From positions 393,460 through 457,459 of the forward strand of contig JAOSKV010000012.1 of NCBI GenBank assembly GCA_027493405.1: a stretch of 64,000 nt of DNA. Reading direction: 5' to 3'. This document shows, piece after piece, positions 21,055 through 29,071 of this stretch (position 1 is the stretch's first letter; each line of letters starts with the position of its first letter). Under the pieces are notes generated by a model. The model was not told the DNA's origin. It did not search any database and was given only the letters and a program-made list of their open reading frames with translations. Source of the stretch: FEB-22 sp003105195. GTDB lineage: Bacteria; Pseudomonadota; Alphaproteobacteria; Rhizobiales; Xanthobacteraceae. Both the position numbers and the translations under genes were made by a program.

Positions 21055-22484
21055 TCGGACGCGCGCAGGGCCGGAGCCACGTCGCGGCGCCCGCCGCGCC
21101 CTTCGCGGATTCCGCGCGTCTCGCGCAGCTCGCCGCCCTTTCGCGTGACGAGCTCGAGGCCCTGCAGCTGCGCCGGCTGCGCCGCCAGCTCGCGCGTCTC
21201 GCGCAATCCAGCCCCTACCACCGGCGCCGGCTCGAAGCGGCCCGCATCGCGCCGGACGCGCTCGCTTCACTCGAGATCTTCCGCGCGCGCTTTCCGCTCT
21301 CCACCAAGGCGGACTTCCTCGCCGACCAGGCCGAGCATCCGCCGTTCGGGCAGCGGCTCGGCATCCCGCGCGAGCAGGTGGCGCTCGTCAACATGACCGG
21401 CGGCACGTCCGGGCAGGGACAGGAGATCTACGGCCGCAGCCAGCACGACATCCATCTGCAGGGTTACCTGCATGCGCTCCCCTGGTTCCTCGCCGGCCTG
21501 CGTCCCGGCGATGTCGCGGTCAACTGCGTGCCGGCCGGCGGAATGACCACCGGCGGCTGGGGACCGGGGGAGGGGCTGCGCATCGTCGGCGCCACCGCCT
21601 TCCACGTCGGCGGCACGCTCTCGACCGACGCCAAGATCGACCTGATGCTGCGCATCGGCGACATTCATTTCATCTACGCCTCGACCAACTACCTCCACAC
21701 GCTCACCGAGGCGCTGCTGCGCCGCGGCCTCGAGCCGAGGCGCGCCTTCCCGGCCATGCGCACCCTGTTCATCGCCGCCGAGGGCTATCCGCTCGAATGG
21801 GCGGAGCGCATCGAGACGCTGTGGGATTGCCGCCTGCAGGAGGGGTACGGCAGCACGCAATGCGCGGGCTTCGGTGCCTCCACCTGCGCCGACGGCGTGT
21901 TCGGGCGCGCCGGCGGCCGCGGCCTGATGCACATGTTCGAATGGGAGACATTGTTCGAGGTCGTTCATCCCACCAGCCTCGAGCCGGTGTCTTCCGGAGA
22001 GACCGGCGAGCTCGTCGTGACCAATCTTGCGATCGAGGGCTCGCCGGTCGTCCGCTTCCGCACCGGCGACGCCGTGCGTTTCGTTTCCCATCGCGACGCG
22101 GCATCGGGCCGCACCTGGAACGCCATCGAATGCGGGACCGTCGGCCGCTTCGACGACATGCTCAAGATCCGCGGCAACAATGTCTGGCCGTCCGCCGTCG
22201 ACGCGGCCGTGTTCTCCTTCGCCGAGGTCGCGGAGTATGCGGGCCGCGTGTACACGAGCCCGGACGGCAAGACCGAGGTCGAGGTGCGGATCGCCTTCAC
22301 GGAGGGCGCCGCGAGCCTCGACGAGGCGAGCCGGGAGCGCCTGCGCGAGGCCGTCCGCGGCACCATCAAGGAACGGACGAACGTATGGATGACGGTGGTC
22401 GTCTGTGCGCGCGACCAACTGCCGGAGTTCAACTACAAGGCCCGCCGCTGGAAGGACGAGCGGCAGCAGGGCTATCGCCTGTAG
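21051..22484 (+). CDS. PaaK-type acyl-CoA ligase (phenylacetate-CoA ligase family)
   Basis: AMP-forming ligase of 477 residues, similar in length and layout to phenylacetate-CoA ligases. The ATP-binding loop NMTGGTSGQGQ spans residues 114-124. An EGYGSTQ motif and a GELVVTNLAIEGSPVVRFRTGD segment follow, then the DDMLKIRGNNVWP region of the C-terminal lid that is typical of PaaK rather than of acetyl-CoA synthetases. The C-terminus ends FNYKARRWKDERQQGYRL. It probably activates an aryl or cyclic carboxylic acid to its CoA thioester for the neighbouring enzymes; the exact substrate cannot be read. The ATG overlaps the DUF35 stop. Confidence 0.85.
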   Translation: MIGRAQGRSHVAAPAAPFADSARLAQLAALSRDELEALQLRRLRRQLARLAQSSPYHRRRLEAARIAPDALASLEIFRARFPLSTKADFLADQAEHPPFGQRLGIPREQVALVNMTGGTSGQGQEIYGRSQHDIHLQGYLHALPWFLAGLRPGDVAVNCVPAGGMTTGGWGPGEGLRIVGATAFHVGGTLSTDAKIDLMLRIGDIHFIYASTNYLHTLTEALLRRGLEPRRAFPAMRTLFIAAEGYPLEWAERIETLWDCRLQEGYGSTQCAGFGASTCADGVFGRAGGRGLMHMFEWETLFEVVHPTSLEPVSSGETGELVVTNLAIEGSPVVRFRTGDAVRFVSHRDAASGRTWNAIECGTVGRFDDMLKIRGNNVWPSAVDAAVFSFAEVAEYAGRVYTSPDGKTEVEVRIAFTEGAASLDEASRERLREAVRGTIKERTNVWMTVVVCARDQLPEFNYKARRWKDERQQGYRL

Positions 22485-22495
22485 GGAGGCGCCTC

Positions 22496-22690
22496 GTGGA
22501 GACCGATCGGAGCGCGGCGGACACGGCCGCGCGCGAGCATCGCATCCTGACGCGGATGCTCGCCGACTGCGACGACCTGTGCCGGAGCGGCGACATGCTG
22601 CTCTCGGCCCAGTACCGCCATTTGCGCGGCCGCATCGCCGCCCTGGTGGAGCTGACGATTCCGCTCCGCGAGGCGGAGCCGGGCGCATGA
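22496..22690 (+). CDS. Small protein (64 residues) between ligase and SDR, GTG start
   Basis: A short gene, supported by its context. GTG at 22496 has GGGAGG seven bases upstream, and the stop overlaps the next ATG (ATGA at 22687-22690), as in the rest of this operon. The product is acidic and helical: ETDRSAADTAAREHRILTR, then MLADCDDLCRSGDMLLSAQ, then RIAALVELTIPLREAEPGA. Two Cys lie five residues apart. I recognise no family. It may be a subunit or adaptor for the ligase or dehydrogenase beside it. Confidence 0.6.
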   Translation: METDRSAADTAAREHRILTRMLADCDDLCRSGDMLLSAQYRHLRGRIAALVELTIPLREAEPGA

Positions 22691-23460
22691 GCCGCCTGGC
22701 CGGAAAGGTGGCGCTGGTGACGGGCGCCGGGTCCGGGCTCGGCCGCGCCGTCGCGGAGCGCTTCGCCGCGGAAGGCGCGCGCGTCGTCGTCGCCGAGATC
22801 GACGAGCCGCGCGGCCGCACGGTGGCCGAGGGGATCGGTGCGAACGCCGCCTTCGTCCGCTGCGACCATACCTCGAGCCGCGAGAACGACCGGGCCGTCG
22901 CCTTCGCGGTCGAGACGTTCGGGGCGCTCGACATCGTCCACAACAATGCCGGCGGCCCGTTCACTGGCGCCTTCGAGAACGTCGACGACGCCACGCTCGA
23001 GCGCGTGCTGCGCGTCAATTTGTTCGGCGTCATGCAGATGACGCGCGCCGCCTTGCCGCATCTTCGCGAGAGCGCGAAGCGCAATCCGGCGGGCGCGGCG
23101 CTGCTCTACACCTCGTCGCTGCAGGGCCTCAAGGCGAAGCCCAATTTCAGCCTCTACACGGTCGCCAAGCACGGCATTGTCGGGCTGGTGCGCAGTCTCG
23201 CCCTGGAGCTCGCGCCGCAGAACATCCGCGTCAACGCGCTGTGCCCGACCGTGGTGGCGACGCCGATGCTGGAAGCCTTCCTGCCCGGCATGGCGGGCGA
23301 CCACGACGAGGCGATGAAGCGCTTCCGCGCCACCATTCCGCTCGCCCGCATGCCGGAGCCCGGGGACGTGGCGAGTGCCGCCCTGTTCCTCGCCTCCGAC
23401 GAGGCCCGCATGATCACCGGCGTCGCCCTTCCGGTCGACGGCGGCCAGATGGCGATGTGA
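22687..23460 (+). CDS. Short-chain dehydrogenase/reductase, copy 1
   Basis: Classical SDR of 257 residues. The cofactor loop is TGAGSGLG near residues 12-19. The NNAG motif is intact, the catalytic Ser lies in YTSSLQG, and Tyr157/Lys161 are in YTVAK. The segment after the second beta strand reads VVVAEIDEPRG; an acidic residue there favours NAD over NADP. The C-terminus DGGQMAM is usual. It probably oxidises a hydroxyl on an acyl-CoA intermediate. It is the first of three SDRs in this operon, starting inside the preceding stop and followed two bases later by the second. Confidence 0.88.
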   Translation: MSRLAGKVALVTGAGSGLGRAVAERFAAEGARVVVAEIDEPRGRTVAEGIGANAAFVRCDHTSSRENDRAVAFAVETFGALDIVHNNAGGPFTGAFENVDDATLERVLRVNLFGVMQMTRAALPHLRESAKRNPAGAALLYTSSLQGLKAKPNFSLYTVAKHGIVGLVRSLALELAPQNIRVNALCPTVVATPMLEAFLPGMAGDHDEAMKRFRATIPLARMPEPGDVASAALFLASDEARMITGVALPVDGGQMAM

Positions 23461-23462
23461 CC

Positions 23463-24233
23463 ATGGCGCTCGCCCCGCTGTTCAGCCTCGAAGGCGACGT
23501 CGCGGTGGTCACCGGCGCTGGCGGCGGGATCGGTCGTGCCGGCGCGGTCGCGCTGGCGCAGGCCGGCGCCGACCTCGCCCTGATCGGTCGCAACGTCGCC
23601 AAGCTGCGCGAGACCGCGGCGGCCGTCGAGGGCGCGGGCCGCCGCGCGCTCGTGGTGGAGGCCGACGTCACCGACGAGGCCATGGTCGCGGCCGCGCGCG
23701 AGCGCGTCGTCGCGGAGCTCGGGCGCGTCGACATCCTGTTCAACAACGCCGGCATCACGTCGCCGAAGCTCCTGGTGGACCTGCCGCTCGATGAGTGGCG
23801 GCGGGTCGTGGACGTGAACCTCACCGGCGCGTTCCTCTGCGCGCGGGCCTTCGCGGCGCCCATGATCGAGCGCCGCCGCGGGCGCATGATCAACATGGGC
23901 TCGATCCTCTCCGGCCGCGGCATGGCGAACCGGACCGTCTACGCTGCGACCAAGGCGGGGCTGGCGGATCTCGGCGCCGCAATGGCCTTCGAGCTCGGAC
24001 CCTTCGGCATCACGGTCAACACCATCGGCGCCACCGTGATCGTCACCGACCTCAACCGCGAGCTCGTGCGCATGCAGCCGCAGCTCTACGAGAAGGTGCG
24101 GGCGCGCTCGGCGCTCGGCCGGCTCGGCGAGGTCGAGGACGTGGTCGGCGTGCTCGTGTTCCTGGCCTCGCCCGCGGCGGGGTTCGTGACCGGCCAGACC
24201 ATCTATGTCGACGGCGGCTATACGGCGGGGTGA
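23463..24233 (+). CDS. Short-chain dehydrogenase/reductase, copy 2
   Basis: Classical SDR of 256 residues with the TGAGGGIG cofactor loop, NNAGIT, a catalytic Ser in MGSILSGRG and Tyr160/Lys164 in YAATK. LIGRNVAKL, with an Arg after the second strand, is compatible with NADP preference. The C-terminus is QTIYVDGGYTAG. It begins two bases after SDR copy 1. It is similar in length to the neighbours but clearly diverged, so it likely acts on a different intermediate or stereoisomer. Confidence 0.88.
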   Translation: MALAPLFSLEGDVAVVTGAGGGIGRAGAVALAQAGADLALIGRNVAKLRETAAAVEGAGRRALVVEADVTDEAMVAAARERVVAELGRVDILFNNAGITSPKLLVDLPLDEWRRVVDVNLTGAFLCARAFAAPMIERRRGRMINMGSILSGRGMANRTVYAATKAGLADLGAAMAFELGPFGITVNTIGATVIVTDLNRELVRMQPQLYEKVRARSALGRLGEVEDVVGVLVFLASPAAGFVTGQTIYVDGGYTAG

Positions 24234-24239
24234 GTGACC

Positions 24240-24305
24240 GTGCTGATCCAGGTGCTCAACGGCATCGACTATGGCGGGCTGCTCTATCTCCTCGCTGACA
24301 CCTGA
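24240..24305 (+). pseudogene. Remnant of a livH-type permease start
   Basis: A 21-codon open frame reads VLIQVLNGIDYGGLLYLLAD and one more Thr before the stop. It closely matches the first 16 residues of the LivH permease starting at 28223 (MLVQVLNGLVYGGLLY), and the DNA is nearly identical over about 48 bases. After that the similarity ends. It looks like the leftover 5' end of a second permease gene, or a partial duplication of the transporter promoter-proximal region, lying between SDR copies 2 and 3. A short translated leader cannot be excluded. Confidence 0.6.
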
Positions 24306-24372
24306 CCCGGAGACCGGGCGGTCGGAGCCCCGGCCGCCCGGAGTTCGCACTTCTTCTCGAGGGAGGCCTACC

Positions 24373-25164
24373 GTGAATTCGAACCCGCAGTCCCTCCGGC
24401 AGCTGTTCGACCTTTCGGGCCGCATCGCCCTCGTCACCGGCGGCTCGCGCGGCCTCGGCCTGCAGATCGCCGAGGCGCTCGGCGAGTTCGGCGCCACGAT
24501 CGTGATCACGGCGCGCAAGGAGGACGAGCTCGATGCGGCGGTCGTCCATCTTGCGCGCGCCGGGGCGAGCGCCTGGGCGATTCCCGTCGACCTGCGCGCG
24601 GATGGCGCGCCCGAGGCCGTGATCGAGGCCATCGTGAAGCGGCACGGCAGGCTCGATATCCTGGTCAACAATGCCGGCACCAGCTGGGGCGCGCCCGCCG
24701 AGGACCACCCGCGCGAAGCCTGGGACAAGGTGTTCGGCCTCAACCTGACGGCGCCGTTCCTGCTCGCGCAGGCGGCGGCCAAGCGGGCGATGATTCCCGC
24801 TCGCAAGGGTCGCATTCTCAACATCGCGTCGATCGAGGGGCTGATGGGACATCCGCCGCACATGCCCGGCACGGTCGCCTACAACGCCAGCAAGGGCGGC
24901 CTGGTCAACCTGACGCGCGCGCTCGCCGCCGAATGGGGCCGCTACGGCATCACCGTGAACGCGCTCGCCCCGGGCTACTTCCCGTCGAAGATGACGAAGG
25001 GCGTGCTCGACATCCACGAGCAGGACCTGGTGGCGCGCACCCCGCGCGGCCGGCTCGGCGGGCCGAACGATCTCAAGGGGGCCGCCCTGATGATGACCTC
25101 CGACGCGTCCGCGCACATCACGGGTCAGATCCTGGCGGTGGACGGGGGCGCCTCGGTGATCTGA
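24373..25164 (+). CDS. Short-chain dehydrogenase/reductase, copy 3
   Basis: Classical SDR of 263 residues. It uses GTG 24373, which has GAGGGAGG upstream. The TGGSRGLG cofactor loop, the VNNAGTSWG segment, a Ser in IASIEG and Tyr170/Lys174 in YNASK are all present. The N-terminal extension QSLRQLFDLSGRIALVTG and the PHMPGTVAYNASKGG region resemble gluconate/3-oxoacyl-type SDRs. The substrate is unknown. It is separated from the previous SDR by 139 bases holding the permease remnant, so it may be the last gene of that operon or have its own promoter. Confidence 0.86.
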   Translation: MNSNPQSLRQLFDLSGRIALVTGGSRGLGLQIAEALGEFGATIVITARKEDELDAAVVHLARAGASAWAIPVDLRADGAPEAVIEAIVKRHGRLDILVNNAGTSWGAPAEDHPREAWDKVFGLNLTAPFLLAQAAAKRAMIPARKGRILNIASIEGLMGHPPHMPGTVAYNASKGGLVNLTRALAAEWGRYGITVNALAPGYFPSKMTKGVLDIHEQDLVARTPRGRLGGPNDLKGAALMMTSDASAHITGQILAVDGGASVI

Positions 25165-25174
25165 GCCACGGCTC

Positions 25175-25208
25175 GGGGCGCCTCACTCGGCCGTCCGGTC
25201 GGCGCCCC
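25175..25208. terminator. Hairpin between convergent genes
   Basis: GGGGCGCC (25175-25182) and GGCGCCCC (25201-25208) form a perfect 8-bp stem with an 18-base loop that contains a further small palindrome. It lies between the ends of SDR copy 3 (plus strand) and the thioesterase gene (minus strand). No U-run follows on either side, so it would be a weak or factor-assisted terminator. Confidence 0.4.
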
Positions 25209-25654
25209 TATCGCGTCGCCGCGGGTGCGGTGGGCCGGATCCGCGTCCAGAGTCCGCTCGCCGTCATGATCACGTCCGTTCCGCGGTAGAGCGTGCCGCT
25301 CACGAAGATCAGCCGCTTCGTGACCCGCGCCACCGACGCCTCGCCCTCGACCAGGTCGCCCGGGCGCACGCTGGCGACGAAGTCGCAGTTGAGGCTCACG
25401 GTGGCGACGTCGAGGTCGCCGACCGCCCGTTGCACGGTGAGCCCGAGCACCTGGTCCGTGAAGCTCATCAGCATGCCGCCGTGCACGACCGCGCGGGCAT
25501 TGGTGTGCCGGCTGGCGGCCCGGAAGGCGAAGCGCGCGCCGGCCGCGGTCAGGCGCATGTAGATCGGGCCGATCAGCGCGTTGAACTCGCCGTCCGGCAT
25601 GGCGCAGACCTCGTAGCCGGGCGGCAATTCGGACGGCGGCGTGGCGGCGTTCAT
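25208..25654 (-). CDS. PaaI-like hotdog-fold thioesterase
   Basis: Hotdog-fold protein of 148 residues of the PaaI/YdiI type, which hydrolyse acyl-CoA thioesters. The characteristic HGGMLMSFTDQVLG segment carries the motif His-Gly-Gly and a catalytic acid. The rest follows as in the family (TVSLNCDFVASVRPGDLVEGEA, then SGTLYRGTDVIMTASGLW). I chose ATG 25654 because GGAG lies just upstream; an ATG 48 bases earlier is also possible. It is downstream of a CoA ligase on the same strand and may release CoA from dead-end intermediates. Confidence 0.85.
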   Translation of the reverse strand: MNAATPPSELPPGYEVCAMPDGEFNALIGPIYMRLTAAGARFAFRAASRHTNARAVVHGGMLMSFTDQVLGLTVQRAVGDLDVATVSLNCDFVASVRPGDLVEGEASVARVTKRLIFVSGTLYRGTDVIMTASGLWTRIRPTAPAATR

Positions 25655-25679
25655 TCTGGCTCCTCGATGCGTCCGCACT

Positions 25680-27662
25680 TCAGCCTTCGCGGCCCGCTGC
25701 ACCGGCGCGCGGCTGCGCCAGCCCCCGCAGCTCGTCCACGGCCTCGGGATTGACGAGGGCCGACAGGTCGCCCGGCGGCTCCCCGAGCAGAACCGCGCGG
25801 ATCACGCGGCGCATGGTCTTCATGTTGCGCGTGCGCGGCAGGTCGCTGACCGCGAGCACCCGCTGCGGCCGGAAGGAGGCGCCGAGACCCGTGACGACGG
25901 CGTCCGACAGGGCGGCGTCGAGCGCGGGCCCGGGCGTCTCGCCCGCAGCCGGCACCACCGCGCAGACCAGCGCCGATCCCTTGACGGGATCCGGCAGCGC
26001 CACCGCGGCCGCGTCGGTCACCCGGTGCGTCGCCAGCAGCAGGGCCTCGATCTCGGCCGGGCCGGTGCGCTTGCCCGCGATCTTGATCGTGTCGTCGGAG
26101 CGGCCGTGGATGAACCACGCGCCGTCGGCGTCGCGCGAGGCCCAGTCGCCGTGAACCCATAGGCCCGGGATGCGGCTCCAGTAGGTCTCGAGATAGCGCT
26201 CCGGGTCGCGCCACAGGCCCCGCGTCGTCCCGATGCAGGCCTGCCGCATCACCAGCTCGCCGACCTCCCCGGGACCCACGCTGTGGCCCTCCGCGTCCAC
26301 GATGTCGGCACCCGTACCGGGGATCGGCCCCGAGAAGCTCGCGGGCTTGATCGGCCGGAGCACGTTGGTGGCGACGAGGCCGCCGAGCTCGGTGCCGCCC
26401 GAATAGTTCATCAAGGGCCCGCGCCGGCCGAGCACGTTCTCGAAGATCCAGGTCCAGGAATCCGGGTCCCACGGCTCGCCCGTGGAGGCCGCGACGCGCA
26501 GCGACGAGAGGTCGTGCGGTGCGACGCTCTCGGTGCCGTGCCGCATCATCATGCGCGCGAGCGTGGGGCCGCAGCCGAGGAAGCTGACGCGGTGCCGCGC
26601 GATGAGCCGCCAGAGCCGGTCGGTCTCCGGATGGTCGGGCGTGCCCTCCGCCAGCACGCAGGTCGCCCCCGCGAGCAGGGCGGCCGTCACCTGCAGGGGG
26701 CCGACCAGCCAGCCGAAGTCGGTCATCCACATCAGCCGGTCGCTCGGCTTCAGGTCGAAGCACAGGATGAAGTCCTCGCCGGTCTTGACCGTCACGCCGC
26801 AATGGGTGTGCACCGTGCCCTTCGGCCGGCCGGTGGTTCCCGAGGTGTAGACGATCATCAGCGGATGCTCGGCCGGAAGCTCCGCCGCCGGGAACGTGTC
26901 CCGGCCCTGCGCCGTCACGTCGTCCCACCAGACGTCGCGCCCCTCGCGCATCGCGACCGCGCTGCCGAGGCGGCGTGCGACCACCACGTGGCGAAGGCTC
27001 GCCACCTCGCGTGCCGCCTCGTCGAGCACCGCCTTCATCTCGATCGCGCGCCCGCGCCGCAGGCAGCCGTCCGCCGTGATCACGGCGACCGCCTCGGCGT
27101 CGTTGAGGCGCGCCGCGATCGCGGCCGCGCCGAAGCCCGAGAACAGCGGCAGCACGATGCAGCCGAGCCGCGCGAGCGCCAGATAGGCGATGGCGACCTC
27201 GGGAATCATCGGCAGGTGGACGCCGACCGCATCACCGCGCTTGAGCCCGAGCGCGGCGAGCCCGGAGGCGAGCCGGTTCACGGCCGTCGCGGTATCCGCG
27301 TAGCTGAGCCGGCGCTGCTGCCCGTCCTCGCTCTCCCAAACGATCGCCTCGTGGCCGCCGCGCCCGGCCGCGAGATGCCGGTCGAGCAGGCTCAGCGTCA
27401 TGTTGGTGGTGCCGCCGACGCACCATTGCGGCCATGGCAGGCCCCGCGAGAGGTCGAGGACCCGCGCATAGGGCTTCACGAAGCGCACGTCGAGGAAGCG
27501 GATCAGCGCGTCCCAGAACCATTCGGGGTCCTGCGCGGCCTTCCGCTCCAGTTGCTCGTAGTCGGCGAGGTTTTCGGCCGCGAGGAACGCGCTCCAGTTG
27601 CTCGCGCGCTTGAACGCCTCGCTCGGTTGCCAGGCGAAGCCACCGGACCCCGCGTCACGCAT
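25680..27662 (-). CDS. AMP-forming acyl-CoA synthetase (acetoacetyl/propionyl-CoA synthetase-like)
   Basis: Ligase of 660 residues with the long N-terminal cap of acetyl-, acetoacetyl- or propionyl-CoA synthetases (NWSAFLAAENLADYEQLERK and a WFWDALIRFLDV segment). The P-loop YTSGTTGRPKGTVH begins at residue 272. The adenylation motif NYSGGTELGG and the GDWASRDADG core are in order. The lid RSDDTIKIAGKRTGPAEIE holds the usual Lys/Arg switch. An ACS-type catalytic Lys region follows (LPRTRNMKTMRR). Such enzymes activate short or branched acids. The start overlaps the stop of the Dabb gene by eight bases, and the two are divergent from livH across a shared operator. Confidence 0.87.
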   Translation of the reverse strand: MRDAGSGGFAWQPSEAFKRASNWSAFLAAENLADYEQLERKAAQDPEWFWDALIRFLDVRFVKPYARVLDLSRGLPWPQWCVGGTTNMTLSLLDRHLAAGRGGHEAIVWESEDGQQRRLSYADTATAVNRLASGLAALGLKRGDAVGVHLPMIPEVAIAYLALARLGCIVLPLFSGFGAAAIAARLNDAEAVAVITADGCLRRGRAIEMKAVLDEAAREVASLRHVVVARRLGSAVAMREGRDVWWDDVTAQGRDTFPAAELPAEHPLMIVYTSGTTGRPKGTVHTHCGVTVKTGEDFILCFDLKPSDRLMWMTDFGWLVGPLQVTAALLAGATCVLAEGTPDHPETDRLWRLIARHRVSFLGCGPTLARMMMRHGTESVAPHDLSSLRVAASTGEPWDPDSWTWIFENVLGRRGPLMNYSGGTELGGLVATNVLRPIKPASFSGPIPGTGADIVDAEGHSVGPGEVGELVMRQACIGTTRGLWRDPERYLETYWSRIPGLWVHGDWASRDADGAWFIHGRSDDTIKIAGKRTGPAEIEALLLATHRVTDAAAVALPDPVKGSALVCAVVPAAGETPGPALDAALSDAVVTGLGASFRPQRVLAVSDLPRTRNMKTMRRVIRAVLLGEPPGDLSALVNPEAVDELRGLAQPRAGAAGREG

Positions 27663-27963
27663 GCGCGTCGCCCGCGCTGCCGTCGAAATCGCACACCACG
27701 ATGTCGGCGATGTGCGGTGTCATGAACGCCTTCATCTCCTGGTGCGCCGGGGAGACCTGGTAGCGGTCGTGATCGGCGGCGCTGTCGAAGGTCGCGACCA
27801 CGGCCCAGGCGAAGGCCTTGGCGCGCGCCGCGGCATTGCGCCCGAAATGGTAGCTGCGCACATAGGGCAGCTCGCGCCGGATGCGCGTTTCGTAGTCGCG
27901 GACCCGCGCCAGGAAGCGCGCGTCGGCATCCTTGAGCTCCATCAGCACGACATGGTGGAACAT
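27655..27963 (-). CDS. Dabb (stress-responsive A/B barrel) domain protein
   Basis: Dimeric alpha-beta barrel (Dabb) protein of 102 residues. It has the family start MFHHVVLMELKDADARF, the YVRSYHFGRNAAA strand and a C-terminal HQEMKAFMTPHIADIVVCDF. Dabb proteins include small cyclases and many proteins of unknown role in catabolic clusters. I chose ATG 27963 because it begins the conserved strand; a start 45 bases upstream would add an unconserved tail. It is the first gene after the divergent promoter region and is translationally coupled to the CoA synthetase. Confidence 0.82.
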   Translation of the reverse strand: MFHHVVLMELKDADARFLARVRDYETRIRRELPYVRSYHFGRNAAARAKAFAWAVVATFDSAADHDRYQVSPAHQEMKAFMTPHIADIVVCDFDGSAGDAHA

Positions 27964-28034
27964 GGCGGTGGTTCGATCCTCCGCGCGTGCCTTGGCGGCG
28001 TCGCGCATGCTCGCGGGGGCAGGGCCCGCCCGTA

Positions 28035-28071
28035 TTGACAGGCCCGACTGATTGAACCATCATTCAATCAG
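28035..28071 (+). promoter_or_regulatory. livH promoter overlapped by a 24-base palindromic operator
   Basis: TTGACA at 28035-28040 is a perfect -35. Seventeen bases later, CATCAT (28058-28063) is a plausible -10. Overlying the -10 is CTGATTGAA-CCATCA-TTCAATCAG (28048-28071), with perfect 9-bp arms. The 20-base core GATTGA-N8-TCAATC recurs at 37465-37484, before the CoA ligase gene near the TetR regulator. Position over the -10 predicts repression. The site also lies upstream of the divergent Dabb/CoA-synthetase genes. Confidence 0.65.
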
Positions 28072-28222
28072 AAAACGACGCGCATCTCAATCGTCGAATG
28101 AAGGGCGGGAGGCGCCGCTTGCGCAGTCAGAGCGAGGAGTCGCGCGGGGCGCCGGGCCGCCGGGGATCCGCCGTCCGGCACCGTGTCTTGGCGAGGGGGC
28201 CGGCTGTCCGGGCGAGGCGCTG

Positions 28223-29071
28223 ATGCTGGTCCAGGTCCTCAACGGCCTCGTCTATGGCGGGCTGCTCTATATCGTTTCGGTCGGTCTGGTGCTGATCTTC
28301 GGCCTGCGCCGGATCGTGAATTTCGCCCACGGCAGCCTGTTCATGATCGGCGCCTATGTCGGCTTCAGCGTCGCCGCGATGGGCGGCTTCTGGGGCGCCG
28401 TGCTGGTGGCCGCGCTCGTGCTCGCGCTCGCCGGCGCGCTGCTCGACGTGACCGTGCTGCGCCCGCTGCAGCGCGAGGACCCGATCGTGACGGTGCTCGT
28501 CACCTTCGGTCTTCTGCTGGTGCTCGAGAACTTCGCCCAGTTCGTGTGGGGCAAGGATTTCCTGAAGATGCCGGTTCCCGCGATGCTGTCCGGGTCGGTC
28601 TCGATCTTCGGCGAGAGCTTCCCGGCCTATCGCCTGCTGGTGATCGCGGTCGCCGCCGCGGTGGCGCTCGGCCTCTCGGTCTGGCTGCGGGTCAGCCGGA
28701 TCGGGCTCTATGTCCGGGCGTCGAGCGCGGATCCGCTCACCACCGCGATGCAGGGCGTCAACACCGACCGGGTCAGCGTCGTGGTCGTGGCGCTCGGCGC
28801 CGGCCTTGCCGGCCTCTCCGGCACGATCTCGGCGCCGCTGCTCGCACTCTCGCCCTCGATGGGCAGCTACATCCTGATCGAGTCCTTCATCGTCGTGGTG
28901 GTGGGCGGGCTCGGCAGCTTCGTCGGCGCCTTCGTCGCCGCCATGGTGATCGGCCAGGTGCACAATTTCGGGCTGGTCTACGTGCCGTGGGCCGCGACCA
29001 TGATCCCGTTCCTGCTGATGGTGGCGGTGCTGATCTGGCGCCCGACCGGCATCGCCGGGAGCCACGTATGA
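28223..29071 (+). CDS. livH: LivH-type ABC transporter permease
   Basis: Inner-membrane permease of the branched-chain amino acid (HAAT) ABC family, 282 residues with about eight hydrophobic segments. The start MLVQVLNGLVYGGLLYIVSVG and the GLRRIVNFAHGSLFMIGAY motif are diagnostic of LivH. VGGLGSFVGAFVAAMVIG near the C-terminus is the EAA-like coupling region. Substrates of this family include amino acids and also aromatic or other organic acids. The surrounding CoA ligases favour an acid here (inference). ATG 28223 was chosen because a longer reading frame upstream runs through the promoter. Its stop overlaps livM. Confidence 0.9.
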   Translation: MLVQVLNGLVYGGLLYIVSVGLVLIFGLRRIVNFAHGSLFMIGAYVGFSVAAMGGFWGAVLVAALVLALAGALLDVTVLRPLQREDPIVTVLVTFGLLLVLENFAQFVWGKDFLKMPVPAMLSGSVSIFGESFPAYRLLVIAVAAAVALGLSVWLRVSRIGLYVRASSADPLTTAMQGVNTDRVSVVVVALGAGLAGLSGTISAPLLALSPSMGSYILIESFIVVVVGGLGSFVGAFVAAMVIGQVHNFGLVYVPWAATMIPFLLMVAVLIWRPTGIAGSHV

